Source: Cytobacillus firmus (GTDB lineage: Bacteria > Bacillota > Bacilli > Bacillales > Cytobacillaceae). From it: DNA of 64,000 nt. This document shows positions 15,039 to 23,071 of the stretch, in pieces; positions within the stretch are counted from its first letter, which is position 1; each line of letters starts with the position of its first letter. Under the pieces are notes generated by a model. It was not told the DNA's origin and ran no database searches. It worked only from the letters and a program-made list of their open reading frames with translations. The stretch is from NCBI RefSeq assembly GCF_023612095.1, contig NZ_CP086235.1, positions 2,181,501 to 2,245,500 of the forward strand, given 5' to 3'. A program made the translations under genes and the position numbers.

Positions 15039-15788
15039 ATGTCGAAAGGTCAAAAGGTTTTATTCCTAGGTGTCTATGGTATGGAAGTTGTTGAATGCGG
15101 AGGAGCCCTGGCAAAAAATGTTTTAAGCGGGGGCGAGTCATATGCAACTATCATGCTTTGTCGAGAATCAAGCCAGCCTCAAGTTAGAAATGCAGCACAG
15201 ACATTAGGTGTCAATGTGTCATTTTTAAACTTTCAATATGGAACGGTTGATTTAAGTAAGGAGTCGAAAGTGAAATTAATCAAGGTAATAAGGGAAGTGA
15301 AGCCTGACATTATCATTACACAAGATCCCGAACACTCTTTCCATGACTTAGATCCGGATCGCCGTCCAGCCATGACATTATTACTTGAGTCAATTGCACT
15401 GGCCAGCAGAGACTTTGCACTGGATGAAACACCAGGATTAAACCCGCACCCTATTCCAACAATCTATTATATGACCCCGCACCACCCTAATACTGTCATT
15501 GATATATCAGATGTATGGGATAAGAAAGAAGCGGCTATGGATATGCTTGAGAGCCAAATGGAGTTTAGCGGAATGCATTTTGATGACATGCTCGATTCTA
15601 AAGCAGCGGAAATCTTATCTCCTGGATTCTCTCAACTAAACAATTTCCATGAAAAAGGCAGGGCGATCCATAAGGTGCTTGATAAAGCAGTCCATGTCTA
15701 TCACGGCCTTGCTACTCACGGTCATTTTGCACTTGCAGAAGCTTACAGAAGGGAAGGTAACTTTCATCTGGACGAGTTAATTAAATAA
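15039..15788 (+). CDS. PIG-L-like protein lacking the metal-binding motifs (pseudo-deacetylase)
   Basis: 249 residues, ATG after GAGGAGG. The fold matches LmbE/PIG-L deacetylases: N-terminal strand K-V-L-F-L-G, E-C-G-G, K-P-D-I-I-I-T-Q-D-P, and T-I-Y-Y-M-T-P-H-H-P-N near the centre. PIG-L enzymes bind zinc through A-H-P-D-D-E and a second H-P-D-H-R-A. Here these read G-V-Y-G-M-E and D-P-D-R-R-P, so the His and Asp ligands are gone. Either a different metal site is used or it is a binding or regulatory pseudoenzyme. First gene of a seven-gene operon with an ABC transporter; typical PIG-L substrates are N-acetylglucosaminyl compounds, which cannot be assumed here. Confidence 0.75.
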   Translation: MSKGQKVLFLGVYGMEVVECGGALAKNVLSGGESYATIMLCRESSQPQVRNAAQTLGVNVSFLNFQYGTVDLSKESKVKLIKVIREVKPDIIITQDPEHSFHDLDPDRRPAMTLLLESIALASRDFALDETPGLNPHPIPTIYYMTPHHPNTVIDISDVWDKKEAAMDMLESQMEFSGMHFDDMLDSKAAEILSPGFSQLNNFHEKGRAIHKVLDKAVHVYHGLATHGHFALAEAYRREGNFHLDELIK

Positions 15789-15816
15789 AGAAAATAACCA
15801 ATTAGGGGGAGTGAAG

Positions 15817-17613
15817 ATGAAAAAGTCTTTTCTGAGTCTCGGCTTAATACTTCTGCTATTATTTTCGGGCTTTCAGCCGGTCCATGCTGAAGAGGCAGTC
15901 AAATCCTTAAAAGTGGGCATAACGAAAGATGAAAATGGTTTAAATCCTTATACGTATATAACGGGTTACCCGGGACTGGATTTGGTGAATTTACTCTATG
16001 ATACTCTTTTTAACTTGGATGAAAATAACAAGCCTCAGCCTTGGCTCGTAAAAGATTATACAGTTAGTGAAGACGGAAAAACGTATGAATTAAATTTGCA
16101 TGAAAATGTTAAATGGCATGATGGTGAGCCACTAACTGCAGAAGATGTGAAGTTTACCATGGATTATTTTATTGAATATCCAAAATCCCGATTTACTAAT
16201 CCGTTAAAAGCAATCAGTTCAATTGAGGTTTTAAGTGAGACAAGTATAAAGCTGGTATTATCCCAAGCTGATCCAAATTTCATGATCCAGCCTCTGTCCG
16301 ACTTGCCCATTTTACCTCAGCATATATGGTCTAATGTGACAAACCCAGATGAAGAAACAAATGCGCTTGGGAGTGGTCCTTATATACTGGAAGAGCATAA
16401 ATCAGGACAATACTACAAAATGAAATCGAACGAAGAATATTTTAAAGGTACTCCGCCGATTAATGAATTGATTTTTCCAATTATTGAAGATACGACTGCC
16501 ATGTACAATGCCCTTCAGGCTGGAGAATTAGACGTAATATCAACCAGTATCTCTCCGGAACTTGTTGAACAATTTGAATCAAACTCATCTTTAAAGGTTG
16601 TAAGAGGTCCTGGATATAGTACAAGTCTATTCCAAATAAATGCAGAGAAATATCCAATGACTGAAACACCGTTTCGCCAGGCGATTGATTATGCCATTGA
16701 TAAAGAAAACATAGTGAATACAGTACTGCTTGGATTTGCAGAAGTTGGAAGTCCAGGGTTTATTCATCCTTCTTCTTCTTATTATAATGAAGATCTTAAA
16801 CCGGTTTATGATCAGGAAAAAGCCAAGCAAATATTAGAAGCAGCAGGCTTTATAGATAAGGATGGAGATGGATTTAGAGAAGATCAGGAAGGGAATAAAA
16901 TTAATTTAACTACGCTCGTCTATGCAGGAAACCCAATTAGAATCAGGACGGCTGAATTAGTTTCAGAAGCATTGAACGAGGTGGGCATTAAGAATACAGT
17001 GAAAGCCATGGATTCCACGACAGTTGACTCATTAATGTGGCCGGATTTCGATGTAAGTAAAGGAAGAGATTATGATCTGGGGGTTTGGAGCTGGTCAAAT
17101 ACGATGCAATTGTTTCCTGACAGACTGAATGATCTATTCCATTCCGATCCAACAATCGGATCCGTTAATATCGGGGGATATAAGAATGAAAGGTTTGATC
17201 AGCTGGGTGAAAAATTAAAAGTAACGTACGACGAAACAGAACGGCTGAATTTGATAAAAGAAATGCAGGCATTTGTTGCTGATGATGCTCCATTTGTTAC
17301 TCTTTACTATCAAGAAATTGTGAATGCCTTTAATCCAGCGAAGTATGATCAATATGTTTTTCAAGTAGGTAAGGGAATAATTAATAAATTGTCCTTTGTT
17401 TCAGGAGAAAAAACAGATCTCACTACAGAGAATCAAAATGGAAAAGATGCTAAATCTGCAGATAATAAAGTAAGCAATAATGAAGACTCTGAAAGTGGAA
17501 ACAACACAACCTTATATGTATTTGGTGCAATACTCTTATTGGGAATCATTGCGTTCTTCTTTTTAAGAAAAAAGAAGAAAAGCGACAAAAACAATGATGA
17601 CTTTGATTTTTAA
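15817..17613 (+). CDS. Opp/Dpp/Nik-type ABC substrate-binding protein, C-terminally membrane-anchored
   Basis: 598 residues; AGGGGGA is 6 bases before ATG 15817, better than GTG 15811. An N-terminal Sec signal ends at V-H-A-E-E and has no lipobox; the mature protein has no Cys at all. The SBP_bac_5 domain is full length (F-T-M-D-Y-F, D-L-P-I-L-P-Q-H-I-W, G-S-G-P-Y, R-Q-A-I-D-Y-A-I-D). A Ser/Asn/Asp-rich linker (~545-570) leads to one membrane helix (Y-V-F-G-A-I-L-L-L-G-I-I-A) and a R-K-K-K-K tail. Firmicute binding proteins are usually lipoproteins, so this C-terminal anchor is unusual. Family members carry oligopeptides, nickel or metallophore chelates. Confidence 0.85.
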   Translation: MKKSFLSLGLILLLLFSGFQPVHAEEAVKSLKVGITKDENGLNPYTYITGYPGLDLVNLLYDTLFNLDENNKPQPWLVKDYTVSEDGKTYELNLHENVKWHDGEPLTAEDVKFTMDYFIEYPKSRFTNPLKAISSIEVLSETSIKLVLSQADPNFMIQPLSDLPILPQHIWSNVTNPDEETNALGSGPYILEEHKSGQYYKMKSNEEYFKGTPPINELIFPIIEDTTAMYNALQAGELDVISTSISPELVEQFESNSSLKVVRGPGYSTSLFQINAEKYPMTETPFRQAIDYAIDKENIVNTVLLGFAEVGSPGFIHPSSSYYNEDLKPVYDQEKAKQILEAAGFIDKDGDGFREDQEGNKINLTTLVYAGNPIRIRTAELVSEALNEVGIKNTVKAMDSTTVDSLMWPDFDVSKGRDYDLGVWSWSNTMQLFPDRLNDLFHSDPTIGSVNIGGYKNERFDQLGEKLKVTYDETERLNLIKEMQAFVADDAPFVTLYYQEIVNAFNPAKYDQYVFQVGKGIINKLSFVSGEKTDLTTENQNGKDAKSADNKVSNNEDSESGNNTTLYVFGAILLLGIIAFFFLRKKKKSDKNNDDFDF

Positions 17614-17689
17614 ACAGAATATTTTCCCGTAAAAACAAATTTTACGGGAAATCCTTTTTCAATGAATGAAATAATTGGAGGTGAATGAG

Positions 17690-18667
17690 TTGGGGAAATT
17701 TATTGCTAACAAGCTATTGCAATATTTAATCGTGATACTTTTAATGCTGACGCTTAACTTTTTATTGCCACGGCTTATGCCGGGAAATCCATTAGTGTTT
17801 TTAGCAGGGGAAGATGTAGGGTTTATGTCGAGTGCTGAAAAAGAGGCCATATTAGATAAACACGGACTCAATGACTCCCTCCTGGAGCAATATGGCACTT
17901 ATATAAAAAATATTTTAACCGGTGATTTTGGATATTCGTATCAACAAAAAAGGCAAATCTCTGAACTGTTAATGGAGCGTCTTCCCTGGACAATGCTGCT
18001 TACAGGACTGGGACTTGTAATTTCTACAATTATCGGTGTAATGTTTGGGGCCATTTCTGCCTGGCGCAGGGGGACAAAAACGGATGCTAACCTTCTAACA
18101 GTTTTCATGTTTTTAAGTGCAATGCCTTCTTTCTGGGTTGGGATGATCTTAGTGTCCGTTTTTGCATCTCAATTAGGCTGGCTTCCAGTTTTCGGAGCGG
18201 AAAGTGCTTGGTCTAATCTCTCTGGTATTGATAGATTGATTGACATTGGTGAACATCTCATCCTGCCGCTGACAACTCTTATTTTAATATCTGTAACAAG
18301 TACGTTCATGATTATGCGCTATTCAATGTTAAATGTACTTGGCGAAGATTATATTATGATGGCAAAAGCAAAGGGAGTAAAGGATAAGGTTATTAAATAT
18401 AAACATGCGATGAGAAATGCACTTCTTCCCGTTGCTACAGTATTCATGCTGAGTTTAGGTTTCACATTGGGCGGTGCTACAGTGATTGAAACTGTATTTG
18501 CCTACCCCGGTGTAGGGCGGTTAATGTTTGAATCGGTTTTAAGCAGAGATTATCCTCTGATCCAGGCGACATTCTTAATTATCACTTTCAGTGTAGTTAT
18601 TGCTAATTTTCTAGCCGATTTAATTTATCCTTTATTGGATCCAAAGGTGGGAAGCGGCAATGGTTAA
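17690..18667 (+). CDS. ABC transporter permease, OppB/NikB type
   Basis: 325 residues from TTG 17690, which has GGAGGTG 6 bases upstream; an in-frame TTG at 17675 lies before that site. Begins M-G-K-F-I-A-N-K-L-L-Q as in OppB/DppB. Six membrane helices and the EAA loop (E-D-Y-I-M-M-A-K-A-K-G-V) that contacts the ATPases. A short inverted repeat (TTTTCCCGTAAAAAC...TTTTACGGGAAAT) lies between it and the binding-protein gene and may lower expression of the downstream genes. The last 8 bases overlap the next gene. Confidence 0.9.
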   Translation: MGKFIANKLLQYLIVILLMLTLNFLLPRLMPGNPLVFLAGEDVGFMSSAEKEAILDKHGLNDSLLEQYGTYIKNILTGDFGYSYQQKRQISELLMERLPWTMLLTGLGLVISTIIGVMFGAISAWRRGTKTDANLLTVFMFLSAMPSFWVGMILVSVFASQLGWLPVFGAESAWSNLSGIDRLIDIGEHLILPLTTLILISVTSTFMIMRYSMLNVLGEDYIMMAKAKGVKDKVIKYKHAMRNALLPVATVFMLSLGFTLGGATVIETVFAYPGVGRLMFESVLSRDYPLIQATFLIITFSVVIANFLADLIYPLLDPKVGSGNG

Positions 18668-19517
18668 TCAAAAATGGAAAAGTTATTGGCAAGTACTTAC
18701 CTCTAATAGTCTTGGTGTTTTTGGGTTATGGCTATTAATTATCTTTTTGCTGATTGCACTCCTTGCACCAATCATTGCACCTTTTGACCCGACTGAAAGA
18801 GTGGGAGCCCCCTTCACCGAACCGAACACAAAATTTTTATTGGGCACAAATGATGTAGGACAAGACATTTTAAGTGAACTTTTATATGGAACAAGGATTT
18901 CACTCTTAATAGGAGTTATTGCTGCTTTTATATCCATCCTTATTGGGTGCCTTGTTGGAGTGATTTCAGGCTACTATGGCGGCAAGGTTGATGCATTTTG
19001 CATGAGATTGGTAGACTTAGTGCTTGTTATCCCGTTTCTGCCACTGATGATTTTATTAGCAGCTTTTATAGGCCCAAGTTTCTGGAATATTATACTTGTT
19101 ATTAGTCTGCTTTCCTGGGCTAGTCCAGCCAGGGTAGTAAGGTCACAGGTACTAACTTTAAAAACAAAAGGGTACGTGGAGGCTGCAAAATCAATTGGCA
19201 CCGATATTCGAGTCATCCTTTCCCGCCACATTTTACCGGGTGTCATACCGATTGCTCTTTCCCAATTTGTTTTGGCAGCAAGCAACTCCATCTTAACAGA
19301 GGCTTCACTGAGTTTTCTCGGTCTTGGGGATCCATTTACAAAAAGCTGGGGAACCATTCTATATTATGCTCAGGCTAGAGGAGCTTTTTTAACAGATGCA
19401 TGGATTTGGTGGGTATTACCGCCAGGTGTGCTGATTACCACATTGGTCATTGGGTTTGCGTTTACAGGCTATTCGCTTGAAGAGGTCCTGAATCCACGAT
19501 TACGAAAGGAGCGATAA
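18660..19517 (+). CDS. ABC transporter permease, OppC/NikC type
   Basis: 285 residues, ATG inside the end of the preceding permease gene. Contains the OppC N-terminal helix, F-D-P-T-E-R before the second segment, the phrase L-L-G-T-N-D-V-G-Q-D (typical L-G-T-D-x-x-G-R-D) and an EAA loop (K-G-Y-V-E-A-A-K-S-I-G). It forms the channel heterodimer with the previous gene product. Confidence 0.9.
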   Translation: MVNQKWKSYWQVLTSNSLGVFGLWLLIIFLLIALLAPIIAPFDPTERVGAPFTEPNTKFLLGTNDVGQDILSELLYGTRISLLIGVIAAFISILIGCLVGVISGYYGGKVDAFCMRLVDLVLVIPFLPLMILLAAFIGPSFWNIILVISLLSWASPARVVRSQVLTLKTKGYVEAAKSIGTDIRVILSRHILPGVIPIALSQFVLAASNSILTEASLSFLGLGDPFTKSWGTILYYAQARGAFLTDAWIWWVLPPGVLITTLVIGFAFTGYSLEEVLNPRLRKER

Positions 19518-19520
19518 ATC

Positions 19521-20492
19521 ATGAGCACCGTGTTATCTGTAGAGAGCCTTTCTACGTACTTTAAAACGGATAAAGGGATAGCTAAAGCAGTAGAGAATGT
19601 GTCCTTTACGTTAGATGAAGGTGAAATGCTAGGATTAATTGGTGAATCCGGCTGCGGCAAAACAACAGTTGCTCAATCTATATTAAGATTAATAGAATAC
19701 CCGGGAAAAGTGGTTTCTGGAAGTGTCTTATTAAATGGAAAAGACCTTTTAAAGGCTTCTGAGAAGGAGCTTTATTCACTAAGATGGAAAGAGATTTCTG
19801 TGATTCCGCAAAGTGCCATGAATGCATTGAATCCTATTTTTACAGTGGGAGATCAGATAATGGAGTCGATCCTCCTTCACGAGGATGTTAATAGAACCGA
19901 AGCTCTGGAGAGGACAAAAACTCTCCTTGAATTGGTGGGGATTGATGGTGATCGATGGAAGAGCTATCCCCATGAATTCAGTGGAGGGATGAAACAAAGA
20001 GTCGCCATTGCAATGGCATTGGCATGCAATCCGAAGCTGGTCATTTCAGATGAGTCCACGACAGGACTGGATGTTTTAACGCAAGCACAGGTAATTGCCC
20101 TTATTAAAAACCTTCAAAAGAAAATGAATCTTGCCGTGATTCTTATATCCCATGATTTACCTATGGTAACAGCTATATGCGAAAAAATTGCCATTATGTA
20201 CGCGGGGAAAATTGTGGAATGGGCAGCGACTGATACTATTTTGAACAATGCCAGACATCCATACTCCCGGGCGCTTTTAAATGCTACGCCTGATTTAAGT
20301 GAACCAGAGAAGGAAGTAGTGTCTATACCTGGAAGTGTGCCAAATCTAGTGAATTTCCCTAATTCCTGCCGTTTTCATACAAGGTGTCCTTACGCTTTCG
20401 AAAAATGTCGTCAAGAAAGTCCAGACTTGAAAGAGGTTAAGCATGGCCACTACACAGCCTGCTTTTTAGAGGAGGAAGGACAAAATGGATAA
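19521..20492 (+). CDS. ABC transporter ATPase, OppD/DppD type
   Basis: 323 residues. Walker A G-E-S-G-C-G-K-T-T (41-49), signature F-S-G-G-M-K-Q-R, Walker B V-I-S-D-E-S-T-T-G-L-D, where the usual D-E-P-T is D-E-S-T. The C-terminal oligopeptide-transporter domain has the Cys cluster C-R-F-H-T-R-C-P-Y-A-F-E-K-C seen in OppD/DppD/NikD. Overlaps the next gene by 8 bases. Confidence 0.9.
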   Translation: MSTVLSVESLSTYFKTDKGIAKAVENVSFTLDEGEMLGLIGESGCGKTTVAQSILRLIEYPGKVVSGSVLLNGKDLLKASEKELYSLRWKEISVIPQSAMNALNPIFTVGDQIMESILLHEDVNRTEALERTKTLLELVGIDGDRWKSYPHEFSGGMKQRVAIAMALACNPKLVISDESTTGLDVLTQAQVIALIKNLQKKMNLAVILISHDLPMVTAICEKIAIMYAGKIVEWAATDTILNNARHPYSRALLNATPDLSEPEKEVVSIPGSVPNLVNFPNSCRFHTRCPYAFEKCRQESPDLKEVKHGHYTACFLEEEGQNG

Positions 20493-21489
20493 TTCAATTC
20501 TTTTAAAAGTCTATAATCTGAAAAAAACCTTTATAAAAAAATCTGGAACGTTCTTAAAAAGAAAGAAAGTAGATGTTTATGCAGTCAATAACGTAAATCT
20601 TGAAATAAAGCGGGGCGAAATTCTGGGCATTATTGGTGAAAGCGGGTGCGGTAAAACTACAACTGCAAGAATGGTCATGCGTTTGATGAAAGAAACAAGC
20701 GGAGAAATAAACTTTGATGGAGTTAACCTTTGCAAATTAAAAGAATCTGAAACATATCAATTCAGAAAAAAAATGCAAATGATTTTTCAGGATCCTTATG
20801 ATACCCTAAATCCTGGAATGAGAATACTTGATATATTAATGGAACCAATAAATGCTCATGAAAAAGAATTGCCATACGAACAAAAAGTTAAAAAAGTTAC
20901 TGAAGCTATCGAAGCAATCGAGTTAAAACCTGCTGAAGATTTTATTCACAGATATCCTCATCAGTTAAGCGGAGGACAAAGGCAGAGAATTGCCATTGCG
21001 AGAGCCATCATTTTAAAACCATCCTTTATAGCTGCAGATGAACCAACATCTATGCTTGATGTCTCCGTGAGAGCCGGCATTTTAAACTTATTGCTGGATT
21101 TAAGAAAAAAGATGGGGCTGACGATGATGTTTATTACACATGATTTATCTACTGCCAGTTATATGTGTGACCGGATTGCTGTTATGTACCAAGGGAAAAT
21201 CGTTGAAATAGGACCGACGAAAAAAATTATCCAGCATCCTTCACATCCTTATACAAAAGCACTTGTTGCGGTTGTAAAGGACCTGAATAACTTCATCCAG
21301 AATAGAGAAAAGCTGATACTTGACGGAGAAGTCGATGCCACAAGGGATGAAAAGGGCTGTCCATTTGTATCGAGATGTCCTCATAAAGAAAGTGTTTGTC
21401 ATACTCATTTTCCTGAGCTCGAAGCAGTGAATAGCGGCCATTTAGTATCCTGCCATTGTCATACTGATTTATTGGAAAAAACATCATAA
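20485..21489 (+). CDS. ABC transporter ATPase, OppF/DppF type
   Basis: 334 residues. Walker A G-E-S-G-C-G-K-T-T (51-59), signature L-S-G-G-Q-R-Q-R, Walker B D-E-P-T-S-M-L-D, and the C-terminal Cys-rich domain (G-C-P-F-V-S-R-C-P-H). A basic loop F-I-K-K-S-G-T-F-L-K-R-K-K separates the first two strands. Pairs with the OppD-type ATPase to power uptake. The sulfite-reductase-like gene follows 18 bases later. Confidence 0.9.
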   Translation: MDNSILLKVYNLKKTFIKKSGTFLKRKKVDVYAVNNVNLEIKRGEILGIIGESGCGKTTTARMVMRLMKETSGEINFDGVNLCKLKESETYQFRKKMQMIFQDPYDTLNPGMRILDILMEPINAHEKELPYEQKVKKVTEAIEAIELKPAEDFIHRYPHQLSGGQRQRIAIARAIILKPSFIAADEPTSMLDVSVRAGILNLLLDLRKKMGLTMMFITHDLSTASYMCDRIAVMYQGKIVEIGPTKKIIQHPSHPYTKALVAVVKDLNNFIQNREKLILDGEVDATRDEKGCPFVSRCPHKESVCHTHFPELEAVNSGHLVSCHCHTDLLEKTS

Positions 21490-21507
21490 GAGAAAGGATA
21501 TGGAAAG

Positions 21508-22137
21508 ATGGACAACAAGAGAAAGAAAATAAAGATTGCAGTAAACGGCGGTATTGATTTTGGGGCGAAACTGTCTGCGAAACAATTGCTCCTTATCGCA
21601 AAGCATATGGGTGATCATGACCAACTTGAATTAACCACATTTCAACAGATTTATATTGAAGTTTTTGAGGATGATAAAGATAGTATTATCGGAGAATTTG
21701 AAAAAGCAGGGCTGCATTGTTACCCTGTGGGGAGTTTTGTCAAAAGTTTGAGAACATGCAATTTTTGTAAAGGAGCAGAAGAAGAAGGTATGCCGGTAGC
21801 TAAGGAATTAAATCGTCGTATTTCGGGCAAGCCAGTTCCTTTTACATTAAAAGCTGCTTATACAGGCTGTCCGGTAGGCTGCGGTGAACCACTTATGAAT
21901 GATATTGGCATCATGAAAATGCAGGATCATTACGATCTGTATATTGGCGGTAAATCAAAAGGGAGGGATGCCGAAGCAGGAACACTCCTCCTAAATAAAC
22001 TCACACCAGATGAATTGTATTCTGCCATTGAAAAAGTGATTGATATCTATCAAAAAAATGGCAAGAAAAGGGAAGGGTTTCATAAATTTGTGAACAGAAT
22101 TGGACGGGAATTCATTCTGGAGAATATTAAAGTTTAG
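21508..22137 (+). CDS. Small nitrite/sulfite-reductase-like protein (siroheme/4Fe-4S half domain)
   Basis: 209 residues, about one third of a sulfite reductase. The N-terminal part resembles the ferredoxin-like NIR/SIR half domain (G-A-K-L-S-A-K-Q-L-L-L-I-A, L-E-L-T-T-F-Q-Q-I-Y-I). Four Cys could hold a [4Fe-4S] cluster: C84-N-F-C87-K-G and G-C121-P-V-G-C125-G; standard enzymes have C-x5-C then C-x3-C, so the first pair is shortened to C-x2-C. An extra Cys71 is present. Last gene of the operon with the PIG-L-like protein and ABC transporter. The reaction is unknown; it could be an electron carrier or a reductase of an imported sulfur or metal compound. Confidence 0.75.
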   Translation: MDNKRKKIKIAVNGGIDFGAKLSAKQLLLIAKHMGDHDQLELTTFQQIYIEVFEDDKDSIIGEFEKAGLHCYPVGSFVKSLRTCNFCKGAEEEGMPVAKELNRRISGKPVPFTLKAAYTGCPVGCGEPLMNDIGIMKMQDHYDLYIGGKSKGRDAEAGTLLLNKLTPDELYSAIEKVIDIYQKNGKKREGFHKFVNRIGREFILENIKV

Positions 22138-22202
22138 TTTTATTGGGCATATAATGTACTTTTACGTTAACTATTCCTTTTTTATTTTTAAATGCTTCCC
22201 GC

Positions 22203-22232
22203 TTTACATACTATACGGGGGTATAATATAAT
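22203..22232 (+). promoter_or_regulatory. Promoter and CsoR-type operator of csoR-copZ
   Basis: TTTACA (22203-22208) and TATAAT (22227-22232) with an 18-base spacer that carries ACTATACGGGGGTAT, close to the CsoR site of B. subtilis copZA. It lies 25 bases before the csoR start. Confidence 0.6.
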
Positions 22233-22255
22233 AGTAGTGCAAGGAGGGAAACCAA

Positions 22256-22603
22256 ATGGTATCCGAGACAAAAAATAATCCTATGTTACTTGAAGAAGAG
22301 AACTGCTGTGCTAATGGAACTGACAGAAAAAGTCATCATTCCGATAAGGTAAAGAATAACCTGGTTACACGTTTAAATCGTATTGAAGGACAGATCCGCG
22401 GAATAAAAGGATTAATCGAAAAAGACACTTATTGTGATGACGTGATTACTCAAATTTCTGCTACTCAGTCTGCATTAAATAGCGTAGCAAAAATACTCTT
22501 AGAAGGACATCTTAAGGGTTGCGTGGCAGACCGGCTTCAAGAAGGAGACACGGAAGTGTTAGACGAGGTTCTTGTAACGATTCAAAAATTAATGAAAAAA
22601 TAA
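22256..22603 (+). CDS. csoR: Copper-sensing repressor
   Basis: 115 residues, ATG after AAGGAGGG. Core helix V-T-R-L-N-R-I-E-G-Q-I-R-G-I-K-G and the Cys-His-Cys Cu(I) site (Y-C-D-D-V; then H-L-K-G-C, spacing 25 and 4). It has an extra N-terminal tail with N-C-C-A and S-H-H-S, which may add metal ligands. Position directly before copZ and copA, with a CsoR-type site in its promoter, supports the name. It is the second CsoR-family gene in 10 kb. Confidence 0.88.
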   Translation: MVSETKNNPMLLEEENCCANGTDRKSHHSDKVKNNLVTRLNRIEGQIRGIKGLIEKDTYCDDVITQISATQSALNSVAKILLEGHLKGCVADRLQEGDTEVLDEVLVTIQKLMKK

Positions 22604-22616
22604 GGAGTTGTTAAAC

Positions 22617-22823
22617 ATGGAAAAAGTGACAATAAATGTAGAAGGTATGTCATGCGGACACTGCGTGAAAGCAATCGAAGGCAGCGTTGGAGAATTAGCA
22701 GGTGTCTCACAAGTAAATGTCCACCTTGAAAATGGTACCGTTGATGTAGAGTTCAGTTCAGCGGAAGTAACTATTGAGAAAATTAAAGAAGCCATTGATG
22801 ATCAAGGATATGACGTGAAGTAA
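22617..22823 (+). CDS. copZ: Copper chaperone
   Basis: 68 residues starting M-E-K-V-T-I-N-V-E-G-M-S-C-G-H-C. AAGGAG is 9 bases before ATG 22617; a TTG at 22608 lies inside that spacing. A single heavy-metal-associated domain with the M-x-C-x-x-C site binds Cu(I) and passes it to the CopA N-terminal domains. Cotranscribed with csoR and followed by a terminator. Confidence 0.95.
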   Translation: MEKVTINVEGMSCGHCVKAIEGSVGELAGVSQVNVHLENGTVDVEFSSAEVTIEKIKEAIDDQGYDVK

Positions 22824-22846
22824 ACTTTTTTATAATGCTTGTTAAA

Positions 22847-22879
22847 ACAGAACGTGTATATAGAACACGTTCTGTTTTT
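22847..22879 (+). terminator. Terminator after copZ
   Basis: ACAGAACGTG (22847-22856) pairs with CACGTTCTGT (22866-22875), followed by TTTT. It separates csoR-copZ from copA, which has its own promoter. Confidence 0.85.
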
Positions 22880-22989
22880 ATAAATCTGACTATACTAACA
22901 GTTTAGCTAATTATTCTTGTGCTATTAAATGGTGATTCTACATAAAAGAAAATAACCAACTAAAATTTTCGTTATCTGAGTAAAACCGA

Positions 22990-23018
22990 TTGACATATAG
23001 GGTAGAGGGGTATAGTAT
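22990..23018 (+). promoter_or_regulatory. copA promoter with CsoR-type site in the spacer
   Basis: TTGACA (22990-22995) and TAGTAT (23013-23018) are 17 bases apart, a consensus sigma-A promoter. The spacer reads TATAGGGTAGAGGGGTA, sharing TAGAGGGGTA with the site before the PIG-L-like gene. Confidence 0.7.
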
Positions 23019-23071
23019 ATGAGTATAAAGGATTTTATTTCTATCTATCCCCGACAGGGTAAAGGAGTGAA

